The notes beneath the pieces were generated by a model. The model searched no databases. It saw only the letters and a program-made list of their open reading frames with translations, and was not told where the DNA came from. Positions 1-8,713 of a stretch of DNA of 64,000 bases are shown here, one piece after another. Source of the stretch: Agrobacterium sp. AGB01. Lineage in GTDB: Bacteria; Pseudomonadota; Alphaproteobacteria; Rhizobiales; Rhizobiaceae. Where the stretch lies: NCBI RefSeq assembly GCF_014851585.1, contig NZ_JACVAB010000005.1:1-64000 (forward strand), written 5' to 3'. Position 1 is the stretch's first letter. Each line of letters opens with the position of its first letter. A program made the position numbers and the translations under genes.

Positions 1-1
1 T

Positions 2-694
2 GTCGGGCCGAATGCCTGTGGCAAGTCCACGCTGCTGCGTGCCCTGTCGCGGCTGCTGTCACCTTCCTCCGGTCAGGTGATCCTCGACGGCAAAAACATA
101 ACCGACATTCCCGCTAAGGAAACCGCAAAGCGGCTGGGTCTGTTGCCGCAGTCCTCCATTGCACCTGAAGGTATCACCGTGGCTGATCTTGTTGCCCGCG
201 GTCGATATCCGCATCAGTCATTCCTGCGGCAATGGTCGAAGGCGGATGAGGAGGCCGTTCTCGCAGCGATGGAGGCAACGCGCGTCACGGATCTGTCCGG
301 ACGGATGGTGGACGAACTGTCGGGCGGTCAGCGCCAGCGGGTCTGGGTGGCCATGGTGCTGGCGCAGCAAACCCCGATCCTGCTGCTTGATGAACCCACC
401 ACCTTCCTCGACATCGCCCATCAGATCGAGCTGCTCGATCTTCTGGCCGATCTCAATGATCAGGGCCGCACCATCATCGCTGTGCTGCATGATCTCAACC
501 ACGCCTGCCGCTATGCATCCCATCTCATCGCCATGAAGGACGGCGGCATCGTCGCCAAGGGAAAACCGGCGGACATTGTCACGTCAGAGCTGGTTGAGCA
601 TGTCTTCGATATGCCAGCTGTGGTCATTCCCGATCCAATAACCAACACACCAATGATCGTGCCACACAGCCGCCGGCATCTCCGCTCCGATTAG
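2..694 (+). CDS. Iron-siderophore ABC transporter ATP-binding protein (5' partial)
   Basis: The reading frame is already open at the window edge and enters in the Walker A motif (GPNACGKST, about positions 5-34), so roughly the first 35-40 residues are missing. Downstream lie a Q-loop (LLPQSS), the signature LSGGQRQR, Walker B LLLDEPT and the H-loop HDL, all in order. The LSGGQRQRVW...LLLDEPTTFLDI pattern is that of FecE/FhuC/FepC ATPases, which drive uptake of ferric siderophores or heme through the inner membrane. The ABC exporter that follows and the sigma/FecR/TonB-receptor set at 8-12 kb fit an iron theme. The exact substrate cannot be told; a vitamin B12 (BtuD-type) role is less likely. 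Confidence 0.88.
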   Translation, partial: VGPNACGKSTLLRALSRLLSPSSGQVILDGKNITDIPAKETAKRLGLLPQSSIAPEGITVADLVARGRYPHQSFLRQWSKADEEAVLAAMEATRVTDLSGRMVDELSGGQRQRVWVAMVLAQQTPILLLDEPTTFLDIAHQIELLDLLADLNDQGRTIIAVLHDLNHACRYASHLIAMKDGGIVAKGKPADIVTSELVEHVFDMPAVVIPDPITNTPMIVPHSRRHLRSD

Positions 695-807
695 GTTTCA
701 ATAGTAGGAGCTGCGTAAAACCGAGATTGGCATTCATGTTTTTTACCGGAACAGGCCATCCCGTTCGTCATAGTTTGTGAGAGATATCTCTGTAGGGAGG
801 GTTCCCC

Positions 808-2475
808 GTGAAAGACCTTTTGAAACGCTTTGCCGGCTATTACAGTCCGCATCGTGGCCTGTTTGCGCTTGATTTTTCGAGTGCGTTTGCCGCAGGTCTT
901 CTGGAACTTGCCTTTCCCATCGCAGTCACACTGTTCATCGACCGTCTTTTGCCAACCAACCAGTTTGGCATGATCGCCCTTGCCGCAGTCGGTTTGCTGG
1001 TCATCTATCTCGTCAATGCTGGCCTTAAGGTCATCGTGACTTACTGGGGCCATATGCTCGGTCTCAGGATCGAGACTGAGATGCGGCGGAAAGCCTTCGA
1101 TCACCTTCAAAAACTCTCATTCGGCTTCTTCGACAACCAGAAGACCGGGCATCTGGTGGCCAGGCTGACAAAGGACCTCGAAGAAATTGGCGAAGTTGCC
1201 CATCACGGCCCCGAAGACCTGTTCATTGCGCTCATGACGTTGATCGGCGCTTTCCTGCTGATGACGTGGGTGCATGTGCCGCTGGCGCTGATTACAGCGG
1301 TCATCGTTCCGGTCACTGCCGTTGTCACGACGCTTTACGGCAAGCGCATGATGGCCAACTCGCATGCGCTTTTTGGCAGGATCGGCGAGTTTAATGCACG
1401 TATCGAGGAAAATGTCGGTGGTATCCGCGTGGTGCAGGCCTTCACCAACGAGGATCATGAGCGGGCATTGTTCGCGCAAAACAACCGTAACTACCTGACC
1501 ACCAAGCTGGAATTCTACAGGACGATGGCGGCATCCATGTCACTATCCTATCTTTCCATGCGTTTCGTTCAGGTCGTCGTCATGGTGGCAGGCGCATGGT
1601 TCGTAGTGCGCGGCGAATTGAGCGCCGGCGGTTTCGTCGGTTTCCTTCTGCTGGTCGGGATATTCTTTCGACCAATCGACCAGATCAATTCGATCATCGA
1701 GACCTACCCGCGCGGTATCGCCGGTTTTCAGCGCTACGTGTCATTTCTGGATACCAAGGCGGACATTGCAGACTGCGAAAGCGCCGTAAATGTCGCACGG
1801 TTGAAAGGCAACATAGATTATAGGGACGTCAGTTTTGGCTACAGTTCGGGCAACCCCGTGCTGAAGGCGCTGAACCTTTCTGTAAAAGCAGGCGAGACGA
1901 TTGCCTTTGTCGGCCCATCCGGGGCTGGCAAAACGACGATCTGCTCGTTGCTGCCGCGCTTTTACGAGGTGACGAGCGGTGGCATAACTGTTGACGGTAT
2001 TGATATCCGTGACATGACAATCAGATCGTTGCGCTCCAACATCGGCATTGTGCAGCAGGACGTGTTTCTGTTCGCTGGTACCATCCGTGAAAACATTGCC
2101 TATGGTCGTCTCGATGCCACCGAGGAGGAAATTACCGAGGCAGCGCGGCGCGCAAGACTGGATGGGGTTATCGCGTCGCTTCCTTCCGGCCTCGACACCG
2201 TCATTGGTGAGCGCGGCGTAAAACTGTCCGGCGGTCAGAAACAGCGACTGGCCATCGCCCGGATTTTCCTGAAAAACCCACCGATCCTGATCCTTGATGA
2301 AGCGACCTCGGCGCTCGACACAGAAACAGAGCGCGCCATCCAGCAATCACTGGCCGAGTTGTCGCAAGGCAGAACCACATTGGTGATAGCCCACCGTCTG
2401 GCGACGATCACCAATGCCGACCGTATCGCCGTGGTTGAGGACGGTCAGATCGCCGAACAGTCAGTCGGCAGATAG
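808..2475 (+). CDS. ABC exporter, fused permease and ATPase, C-terminus truncated
   Basis: This is a 555-residue half-transporter: a transmembrane domain (about residues 1-300, six hydrophobic segments) and an ATPase domain with Walker A GPSGAGKTT near residue 369, signature LSGGQKQR near 473, Walker B ILILDEATSAL near 493 and H-loop IAHRL near 528. The family (MsbA/lipid A, multidrug and siderophore exporters) normally continues past the 'DGQIAEQ' stretch with about 25-40 residues including a 'G.H.EL' motif. Here the frame ends at once in SVGR and a stop because it runs into a LysR gene (see 2460-3251). All catalytic motifs are kept, so activity is possible. Adjacent to an iron importer ATPase, it could have exported a siderophore; that is inference. 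Confidence 0.9.
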   Translation: MKDLLKRFAGYYSPHRGLFALDFSSAFAAGLLELAFPIAVTLFIDRLLPTNQFGMIALAAVGLLVIYLVNAGLKVIVTYWGHMLGLRIETEMRRKAFDHLQKLSFGFFDNQKTGHLVARLTKDLEEIGEVAHHGPEDLFIALMTLIGAFLLMTWVHVPLALITAVIVPVTAVVTTLYGKRMMANSHALFGRIGEFNARIEENVGGIRVVQAFTNEDHERALFAQNNRNYLTTKLEFYRTMAASMSLSYLSMRFVQVVVMVAGAWFVVRGELSAGGFVGFLLLVGIFFRPIDQINSIIETYPRGIAGFQRYVSFLDTKADIADCESAVNVARLKGNIDYRDVSFGYSSGNPVLKALNLSVKAGETIAFVGPSGAGKTTICSLLPRFYEVTSGGITVDGIDIRDMTIRSLRSNIGIVQQDVFLFAGTIRENIAYGRLDATEEEITEAARRARLDGVIASLPSGLDTVIGERGVKLSGGQKQRLAIARIFLKNPPILILDEATSALDTETERAIQQSLAELSQGRTTLVIAHRLATITNADRIAVVEDGQIAEQSVGR

Positions 2476-3251
2476 GCCGGTTGGAAGCCTTCCTCGGCGT
2501 CACGCTGTTTGAAAGGGTTGGCAATCGCGTCCGGCTTTTGCCGAATGGAGAGCGTTATGCGGTTCAGGTTCGCGAGACACTCGACCGGCTGGAGCGTGAC
2601 AGTCAATATCTGATGGGGCAGCCGAGCGACGGCGCGAGCCTCGACATCGCAATCCTGCCGACATTCGCCACGCGTTGGCTCATCCCGCGTCTGAAGTCGT
2701 TCCAGGAGCGGCATCCGAATATCACCCTGCATCTTGCGGAACGGATGGAGCCATTCGTTCTCACCGGCAGCGGGTTCGACGCTGCCATCCATTTTGAGCA
2801 TCCTGCCTGGACGGGAATGCGGACGCACCGCTTGCTGCATGAGATGCTGGTTCCGGTCTGCCATCCGGCGCTTCTCCGCGGAGGAGAAGGCGCGGTATCT
2901 CTGGACGAGTTGCCGCGCCTCCATCGGCGCCAGAACCCGGATGCCTGGCAACACTATGCGCAGGAAACCGGGATCGCCCTGACCAATCCTGCGGTTGGTG
3001 CTCGTTACGATCTTCACTCGATGCAAATCGAAGCCGCTTTGACCGGTCTCGGCGTTGCATTGGTGCCGCGCCTTTACATCGAGACAGAGTTGGCAGAAGG
3101 TCGCCTGATCGCGCCTTGGCCCGATGGCATGTCAATTTCCAAGACTTTCTGCCTCGTCCTGCCTGAGGCAATCCGATTGAGTGATGGGCCAATACAGGTG
3201 TTTGCGAACTGGCTTCTTAAGGAAGTACGATCGCCAAACCGAACACCTTGA
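2460..3251 (+). pseudogene. LysR-family regulator lacking its DNA-binding N-terminus
   Basis: Translated from 2460 the frame reads VSRQIGRLEAFLGVTLFER, the end of a LysR winged helix-turn-helix, and then continues through an intact GcvA-like effector-binding domain (LDIAILPTFATRWLIPRL, then PVCHPALL). The first 30 or so residues, with most of the helix-turn-helix, are absent, and the frame upstream of 2439 is closed. The joint falls at about 2457-2462, where the ABC exporter frame stops being homologous to its own family. A TTG at 2481 could still start a 256-residue protein, but without DNA-binding. I read this as the product of a deletion that fused two genes tail to middle. Confidence 0.85.
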
Positions 3252-3404
3252 AAGCGGGCATTTTCCACCAGCCTGCGCCGCCGAGTTGCGATAACAGGGT
3301 CGTGAGTCCACATCCCATCAAGAGCTTACATTTCGCGATAGCCGTTTTCGGCCCTAAGCCATCGTTGGATGAAAGCATCCCGGCCTAGGTGTCCGTCACA
3401 CAGA

Positions 3405-4277
3405 TCAGCCTCGAAGACGCACGACATCCTTCGAGGGTGGTAGCCCAAACTGTCTTGCATATTCTCGGCTGAACTGGTTCGGGCTTTCATACCCGACACC
3501 GAAGGCTACCGACGTTGCCGTTCCTTCTCCAGCCATCAAAAGCCTGCGCGCGTGCAGCAGGCGGACCTGCTTCTGATATTGGATCGGGCTGAGCGCCGTG
3601 ATTGCCTTGAAGTGTCTATGGAAGGCCGAGACGCTCAGAGCTGCCATCTCCGCGAGAACCTCAACCCTCAGTGGCTTGGCAAAGTTTTCCCGAATCCATT
3701 GGATCGCAACGCTGATCCGCGACATCGCCGCATCGGGCGCGGCAATGTCCCGCAGCATCCAGCCCAGCGGGCCCTGTAGCACCCTGAACAGGATCTCACG
3801 CTCGTAAGCAGGTGCAAGCACGGCGACTTCGTCCGGACGGTCCGTCAACCGGAGCATACGCACCCAGGCGTCAAGGAACTCGTCATTGACCGGCGCGACG
3901 GAAAAGCCAGAGCCGAACAGCTTGCTGCAAACCTGCACGGGCAGATCGCTGATGAGAGCGGCGACCGTAGGCGGGTGGAGTGTCAGGCTGACCGCGAGAT
4001 AGGGTTCCCCCGCCACAGAAGGATGAACCGATCCCACCGCCGGAAGGTCGACCGACATCACGAAATACGTCGCAGGGTCGTAGGCGAATGTCCGTTCGCC
4101 CACCGTCATCGTCTTCGAACCAGCCAGGATCAGGTTGATCATCGGCTCGTAGACGGCCGAAAGTCGATGCTCCGGTATCTCACCCTGAACCATCGCAACA
4201 CGGGGAATTCCCGTTTCCGTTCGGCGGCTTTCCGCAGTCGAGGCCAGAACGCGCAGTTCCTGAAGTTGCTTTTCCAT
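3405..4277 (-). CDS. AraC-family transcriptional regulator
   Basis: This 290-residue protein has an N-terminal cupin-like AraC_N domain (about residues 20-170, with VQGEIPEHRLSAVYEPMI and TYFVMSVDLPAVG) and a C-terminal double helix-turn-helix (RVEVLAEMAALSVSAFHRHF, then VAFGVGYESPNQFSREYARQ). The start is placed at ATG 4277 (MEKQLQEL) rather than an upstream start at 4334, because the family begins close to this point. It is divergent from the SDR operon at 4414 with 136 bases between, so it most likely regulates that operon. This AraC_N group often sits beside aldehyde or short-chain oxidoreductase genes. Confidence 0.9.
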   Translation of the reverse strand: MEKQLQELRVLASTAESRRTETGIPRVAMVQGEIPEHRLSAVYEPMINLILAGSKTMTVGERTFAYDPATYFVMSVDLPAVGSVHPSVAGEPYLAVSLTLHPPTVAALISDLPVQVCSKLFGSGFSVAPVNDEFLDAWVRMLRLTDRPDEVAVLAPAYEREILFRVLQGPLGWMLRDIAAPDAAMSRISVAIQWIRENFAKPLRVEVLAEMAALSVSAFHRHFKAITALSPIQYQKQVRLLHARRLLMAGEGTATSVAFGVGYESPNQFSREYARQFGLPPSKDVVRLRG

Positions 4278-4413
4278 GGTGCAGACCGTGACAGTTCGGG
4301 AGGGCCTTTGCAAGGGGAAAGCAGAAATAGGCAAGCTTCAGAGAGGAATAGGTGAGCGGGCCAGACGGCGCCGACGTACCTTCAGGCCACACCAAACGGA
4401 CAAGGAAACAGCC

Positions 4414-5157
4414 ATGAAGATCGTCATCGTCACTGGGGGGAGCCGGGGTCTCGGAGCCAGCACAGCCATCGAATGCGCCCGCAAAGGAATGGGTGTGGTC
4501 GTAACCTACAACAGCAACCCCAAAAAAGCGGATGATGTCGTGAAGGCAATCATCGGAAATGGCGGTAAGGCCGTTGCCCTAAAACTCGATGTCGGCGACA
4601 CCGGCACGTTCCCGGCGTTTCGTGATGCAGTTGTCTCGGACCTGCGGTCTGTCTTCGGCCGGGGCGATTTCGATTATCTCGTCAACAATGCCGGATACGG
4701 CCTCTTCAACCCGATCGCGACTGTGACGGAAGAACAGTTCGATGAGCTCTTCAATGTCCATCTCAAGGGGCCGTTCTTCCTGAGCCAGATCCTGCTGCCG
4801 CTGATGACTGACGGCGGCCAGATCATCAACATCACCAGTGCAACGACGCGCGTGGCGACTTCAGGCGTCGCGCCCTATGCCTCCTTCAAGGGTGGTCTGG
4901 AAGTCCTGACCCGCTACATGGCCAAGGAGTTCGGCGAGCGGAGAATCCGGGCGAACTCGATCGCGCCCGGCGCAATCCGCACCGAACTTGGCGGCGGCCT
5001 GAACGACGAGTTCGAGACGATGCTGGCAGGTCAGACGGCACTTGGCCGCGTCGGTGAGCCGGAAGAGATCAGTGGCGTCGTCGCCAGCCTACTGTCCTGC
5101 GAGAACCGCTGGATCAACGCCCAGAACATCGAGGTCGCGGGCGGCTACATCATCTGA
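4414..5157 (+). CDS. SDR-family NAD(P)-dependent oxidoreductase
   Basis: A 247-residue short-chain dehydrogenase with the cofactor motif TGGSRGLGAS at residues 7-16, the NNAG motif (LVNNAGYG), a serine in NITSATT and the YASFK catalytic pair (Tyr-x-x-x-Lys), ending in the usual RWINAQNIEVAGGYII-type tail. It starts at ATG 4414 after an AAGGAAA ribosome site. It is the first gene of an operon with a glyoxalase-like gene (gap 15), a saccharopine-dehydrogenase-like gene and two SnoaL-like genes, and is divergent from the AraC regulator. The substrate is unknown; a small carbonyl compound is a fair guess given the neighbours. Confidence 0.93.
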   Translation: MKIVIVTGGSRGLGASTAIECARKGMGVVVTYNSNPKKADDVVKAIIGNGGKAVALKLDVGDTGTFPAFRDAVVSDLRSVFGRGDFDYLVNNAGYGLFNPIATVTEEQFDELFNVHLKGPFFLSQILLPLMTDGGQIINITSATTRVATSGVAPYASFKGGLEVLTRYMAKEFGERRIRANSIAPGAIRTELGGGLNDEFETMLAGQTALGRVGEPEEISGVVASLLSCENRWINAQNIEVAGGYII

Positions 5158-5172
5158 ACGAAGGAGAGCTAT

Positions 5173-5568
5173 ATGCTTGACCATATCTTCATTTCCGTCA
5201 ACGACATCGATCGCTCGATCGCCTTCTACGAGGCGACACTGGCCCCACTCGGCATCGTTCATGCCCCTGATTACGAGGGAAAGGACGGCCCTCCCGGTCA
5301 TCCCGATTTGAAAGGGTTCGGCGCGAACGGCCGGGTATTCTTCTGGCTCCGCGAAGGTGTGGTCGAAGGCCGCGCAGCCCATGTCGGTTTTATCGCAGAG
5401 AGCACTTCCCAGGTCGACGCAGCCTTCGCCGCCGCCATGACGGCAGGCGCCTCGGAAATCCATCCGCCGGGAGCACAGCTCCACTAAGACCCGCATTATT
5501 ACGCCGCCCAGGTCAATGATCCGGACAGCTACAGTCTCGAATTTGTCTTCAAGGAATGGCAGCACTGA
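5173..5568 (+). pseudogene. Glyoxalase/VOC-family protein interrupted by an in-frame stop
   Basis: The frame starts MLDHIFISVNDIDRSIAFYE, a classic VOC (glyoxalase/bleomycin resistance) opening, and runs 104 residues to TAA at 5485-5487. Without that stop the same frame goes on for 26 codons (DPHYYAAQVNDPDSYSLEFVF, KEWQH) to TGA at 5566-5568, which is exactly the normal family ending with its last beta strand and metal-ligand glutamate (SLEF). The family consensus at the stop is usually LHYDP, so a Tyr codon (TAC or TAT) has probably become TAA. The gene is therefore a nonsense mutant, or a short product is made without the last strand. The end lies 1 base before the next gene's ATG, which supports the longer original frame. 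Confidence 0.85.
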
Positions 5569-5569
5569 C

Positions 5570-6553
5570 ATGATAAAACTGATGATCAACGGCGCGACGG
5601 GCTATACCGGCCGCATGGCAGCGGCGCATGCGAAGGCGGCAGGCACGCCCTTCGTTCTCGCCGGCCGAAACGCAGCAAGCCTCTCGACGCTTTCCGCGGA
5701 ACTCGGCGTCGAATACCGCGTCTTTGGTCTCGACGATGATGCAGCGATCGATGCCGGTCTGGTCGGCATCTCCGTCCTCCTGAACTGCGCCGGTCCGTTT
5801 ATGCGCACGGCCAACGCCCTGGTGACGACGTCTATCCGCAACGGTGTGCACTATCTCGACACCGCCGCCGAACTCGACAGCTATCGCCTGGCCGAGACTT
5901 TGGACGACGACGCGAAGGCTGCAGGTGTCATGCTCATGCCGGGCGGTGGCGGAAGTGTCGCCATGCTTGGTAGCCTCGCGGCACATGCGGTGTCGCGTGT
6001 GAACGACCCTCGCAAGATCAGCATCGCGCTGCATGTGGCGGGCGGGCTGTCACGCGGTTCGGCGATCAGCGCCATGGAGAACGTCACCGTCGAGACCCTG
6101 GCGCGGGTGAACGGAGATCTTGTCGCCATTGCCGCCGACGGATTTCGGAAATTCGATTTCGGCAAGGGTGCGGTCGACTGCTTCCCGGTGACGCTGCCCG
6201 ACCTCATCACCATCTGGCGGGCAACGGGCGTTCCCGATGTCGAGACCTTCTTGCATGTTACCGGCGACGGTTTTCCTCAGGGTAACCTTTCGACACTCCC
6301 TGATGGACCGAGTGAAGACGAGAGGTTGGCAAACCGCTGCCAGGCATCCGTCGAAGTCACGGGCGCGGATGGCAAGGTTACACATTCCTTACTCGATACA
6401 GTCAACGGCTACACGTTCACGGCCATGGCGGCAGCCGAGGCCGGCCGGCGCGCCTTAGGCGGCGAAGTCCGCCCAGGCTTCCAGACACCCGCGGCCCTGT
6501 TCGGCGCCGGTTTCGCACAGACCATCGCCGACACCTCGATTAACGATGTCTGA
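5570..6553 (+). CDS. Saccharopine dehydrogenase-like NAD(P)-binding oxidoreductase
   Basis: A 327-residue protein beginning MIKLMINGATGYTGRMAAAH, a Rossmann nucleotide-binding motif GATGYTG typical of the saccharopine dehydrogenase NADP-binding family, followed by LAGRNAASLSTL and VLLNCAGPF. The remainder matches trans-acting enoyl-reductase-like relatives in layout. The start at ATG 5570 is chosen because it opens directly at the glyoxalase end (TGACATG); an earlier start at 5516 would overlap that gene. The reaction is not predictable from sequence; these proteins reduce or oxidise small carbonyl or imine substrates. It overlaps the next gene by 8 bases, so they are translated together. Confidence 0.88.
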   Translation: MIKLMINGATGYTGRMAAAHAKAAGTPFVLAGRNAASLSTLSAELGVEYRVFGLDDDAAIDAGLVGISVLLNCAGPFMRTANALVTTSIRNGVHYLDTAAELDSYRLAETLDDDAKAAGVMLMPGGGGSVAMLGSLAAHAVSRVNDPRKISIALHVAGGLSRGSAISAMENVTVETLARVNGDLVAIAADGFRKFDFGKGAVDCFPVTLPDLITIWRATGVPDVETFLHVTGDGFPQGNLSTLPDGPSEDERLANRCQASVEVTGADGKVTHSLLDTVNGYTFTAMAAAEAGRRALGGEVRPGFQTPAALFGAGFAQTIADTSINDV

Positions 6554-6893
6554 GGGACCCTTCACCATGGAGAAGCTCGTCCAGTCCTTCATCGCGGCCG
6601 CCAATGCCTTCGACGTCGAAGGGGCACTGTCCCTGTTCGCAGCCGACGCCGTGATCGACGATGTTTCGGTAGGCGATGCCTTCGTCGGTCGCGATGGTGT
6701 CCGCCGATACCTTGAGCGGTTCTTCGTCGGATACAACACCGTGAGCAAACTGCTGTCCATCGAAAAACTGGACAGCGTCCATTCGGATGTCCGGCTCGAT
6801 TTCACAGGCGATTTCGGTCACGAGATCGGTATCCTGAAGATCGCAAACAATGCCACCGGCCTGATCGAGCGCATAGACGCCGATCTCGAATAG
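6546..6893 (+). CDS. SnoaL/NTF2-like small protein
   Basis: 115 residues with the opening MEKLVQSFIAAANAFDVEGALSLFAADAVIDD, the alpha-helix/cone pattern of the NTF2-like superfamily (SnoaL, ketosteroid isomerase fold). ATG 6546 overlaps the stop of the previous gene; an in-frame ATG at 6567 (MEKLV) is an alternative start that removes the overlap. Members are small cyclases, isomerases or non-catalytic binding proteins; no function can be assigned. It belongs to the operon started at 4414. Confidence 0.8.
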   Translation: MSEGPFTMEKLVQSFIAAANAFDVEGALSLFAADAVIDDVSVGDAFVGRDGVRRYLERFFVGYNTVSKLLSIEKLDSVHSDVRLDFTGDFGHEIGILKIANNATGLIERIDADLE

Positions 6894-6997
6894 CAGATCT
6901 CACCAGTCCTATCGAACCAGAAACATCGGCGCCCAGCGCGCCGATGCCGACGACGGTCTGCATTCCGCAGGCCACCGGCACAAGAAGGAGCACGTCC

Positions 6998-7468
6998 ATG
7001 ACCACATCGCCATCGTTCACACGGGACGCAGCAGACAGACTAGCCGTCGTCGAGGCTGTCTATCGCTTCGCTGCAGGTATCGATCTCCGCGACAATAATC
7101 TGCTTGCCTCCTCGCTGGCGGAGAATGCCATCTCCGACTTCCGGCCGGCTGCTGCCAAGGCCGGCTTCGACTATCCGGTCAACGAGGGCAGGGATGTCAT
7201 AGTCTCGGCGCTGACGACATCGCTTTCCTCCCTGGATACCACGCATTCCGTCAGCAATCCGCGGGTGACGATCGATGGCGACACCGCACGTATGGATGTT
7301 TTGGTCGAGGCGCAGCACCTTCCCCGCAGCGATCCCTCGCGTCATTATCTTATGAAGAACCGCTACGATGTCGAGTTGAAGAGGAACGGCGACATCTGGG
7401 TCATCACCCGCAACACGGTCGACAATATCTGGCGCTCCGGCGACATCGGAGTTCTCGCTGGCATCTAG
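6998..7468 (+). CDS. SnoaL-like nuclear transport factor 2 family protein
   Basis: 156 residues with a SnoaL_4-type layout: TRDAADRLAVVEAVYRFAAG, then a conserved GRDVIVSAL and a C-terminal RNTVDNIWRSGD. The start at ATG 6998 has a good ribosome site (AAGGAG at 6985-6990); an upstream in-frame start at 6944 lacks one. It follows another NTF2-like gene by about 100 bases and appears to close the 4414-7468 operon. Related proteins accompany dehydrogenases that act on aromatic or steroid-like compounds, but the sequence does not say which here. Confidence 0.85.
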   Translation: MTTSPSFTRDAADRLAVVEAVYRFAAGIDLRDNNLLASSLAENAISDFRPAAAKAGFDYPVNEGRDVIVSALTTSLSSLDTTHSVSNPRVTIDGDTARMDVLVEAQHLPRSDPSRHYLMKNRYDVELKRNGDIWVITRNTVDNIWRSGDIGVLAGI

Positions 7469-8081
7469 CTCTTACTACCTGTGCTCGAAGAGAACGGGGG
7501 TCGACAAACTATCTCCATCGCCTAGACGCTGATTGCGGCAGGGTAGCGCGATGACCGCTTCTGGCGAACGGGCAAATGGGCTCAAGATTATTGACTACTC
7601 AATCATCAAGCGCAAGATGCATGCCAGCTTGGGTTTAAGCAGGACGACCTTTTGCACTCGGCCGTACTGCCGATGGGTCTCTTCTTCCCTAGTCGTACCA
7701 CATTGCAATCATAGGAACGACGTATCGTCGGTTATATGACTCTTCGATGTGCCTTTCGCTGAGCAACCGTCCTGCAATTAAACGTGTCAATCGATGGATG
7801 ACACATGCGCCCTAAACCTAGCGCATTTATTGAGTGTGCAGACAGGACGTTTTTTCATTGTCAACTTTCAGGTTAACGTCCCAACGTCCTGAGCCATCGA
7901 TTATCTCGTCCGGTTTCGCAGCCACCTTTCCGTCATGCCACCACGGTGAGCGGGTCTGTGGCCGAGAGACTAATCGCGATTATTTGTGGTTTCATCGCTT
8001 CCGGAATTTCACATTGCGCTTGCCAAAAAAACTTGCCTGCAATAGTCAACATTTATGATTATTGAGTTTTCTGGCTGAGCT
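7469..8081. other. Gene-free spacer before the sigma-factor operon
   Basis: About 610 bases without a convincing gene; the short frames in it lack any family look. It holds a short copy of the TTGACTACTC... motif at 7591-7610 and an inverted repeat GTGTCA / TGACAC (7784-7789 and 7799-7804, loop with ATCGAT). The AT-rich stretch 8025-8081 should carry the promoter of the sigma gene; I could not define a Fur, RirA or Irr box there. Confidence 0.5.
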
Positions 8082-8606
8082 ATGCGGATGGGTAAGCGAC
8101 GGATATGGGATTTCGAGAACCTTTTCATTAGACACGCTCGCGACATTTCGCAGTCGCTTCGCCGTCGTGGGATCAACGAGGAAGCCGCCGCTGATCTTAC
8201 CCAGGATACGTTTGTCCGCGTTTTATCCTCCCCACCGGCCGAGCAAGGAGCCAGCCCTAACCCCGCAGGTTACTTATTCCGCGTCGCCCGCAATCTGGGA
8301 ATCGACCATCAACGGCGCCAGCGGCTTGTGACATATGTTGACCTTACGCCAGACGACTTAGCAACAATCGTTGATCCTTCGCCGTCCCCGGAAACAATCG
8401 TTTACGACAGGCAGCGACTGGCGTTGACACAGGCGGCACTCGCGGAACTACCAGCACGCACCCGCAAGGCGTTCGAACTGCACCGCATGGACGATATGAC
8501 GATCGCGGCAGTGGCGGCCGAGCTCGACCTGTCGGTGTCGCGCACCTGGACGCTTATCCGCACGGCCTACGAACATATCGACGCCCGCTTGACGGTTAGC
8601 AGATAA
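8082..8606 (+). CDS. ECF RNA polymerase sigma factor, FecI-like
   Basis: A 174-residue extracytoplasmic-function sigma factor. Region 2 is in residues 10-75 (FENLFIRHARDISQSLRRRG, DLTQDTFVRVLS, PAGYLFRVARNLGIDH) and region 4 in residues 115-165 (LAELPARTRKAFELHRMDD, then IAAVAAELDLSVSRTWTLI). FecI-type sigmas are activated when an outer-membrane transducer binds its iron ligand and signals through FecR; gene order sigma, FecR, receptor is exactly that. ATG at 8082 or 8088 may be the start. It probably recognises the matching blocks at 8617-8650 and 9678-9711. Confidence 0.93.
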   Translation: MRMGKRRIWDFENLFIRHARDISQSLRRRGINEEAAADLTQDTFVRVLSSPPAEQGASPNPAGYLFRVARNLGIDHQRRQRLVTYVDLTPDDLATIVDPSPSPETIVYDRQRLALTQAALAELPARTRKAFELHRMDDMTIAAVAAELDLSVSRTWTLIRTAYEHIDARLTVSR

Positions 8607-8616
8607 GATTTTATCC

Positions 8617-8650
8617 GAAAAAACAAAAAAACTCCGCGCTTCATTCGTAA
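8617..8650 (+). promoter_or_regulatory. Candidate ECF-sigma promoter upstream of the FecR gene
   Basis: The block opens with GAAAAAACA (8617-8625) and closes with CATTCGTAA (8642-8650), 16 bases apart. The same two elements with the same spacing lie before the TonB receptor gene (9678-9711); ungapped identity is about 25 of 34 bases. A CGT-type -10 and A-rich -35 suit FecI/PvdS-group sigma factors. The role is inferred from repetition and position. Confidence 0.6.
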
Positions 8651-8713
8651 TGATAGATGCGGAACGTGCGTTTACAGCTCCGCTACCGACGAGAAAGCGC
8701 AGGCAGGGAATTG

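Noticed and set aside
5516..5569. An extended start of the saccharopine-dehydrogenase-like gene.
   Set aside because: The extra 18 residues are the out-of-frame end of the glyoxalase gene; the Rossmann motif begins right after ATG 5570.
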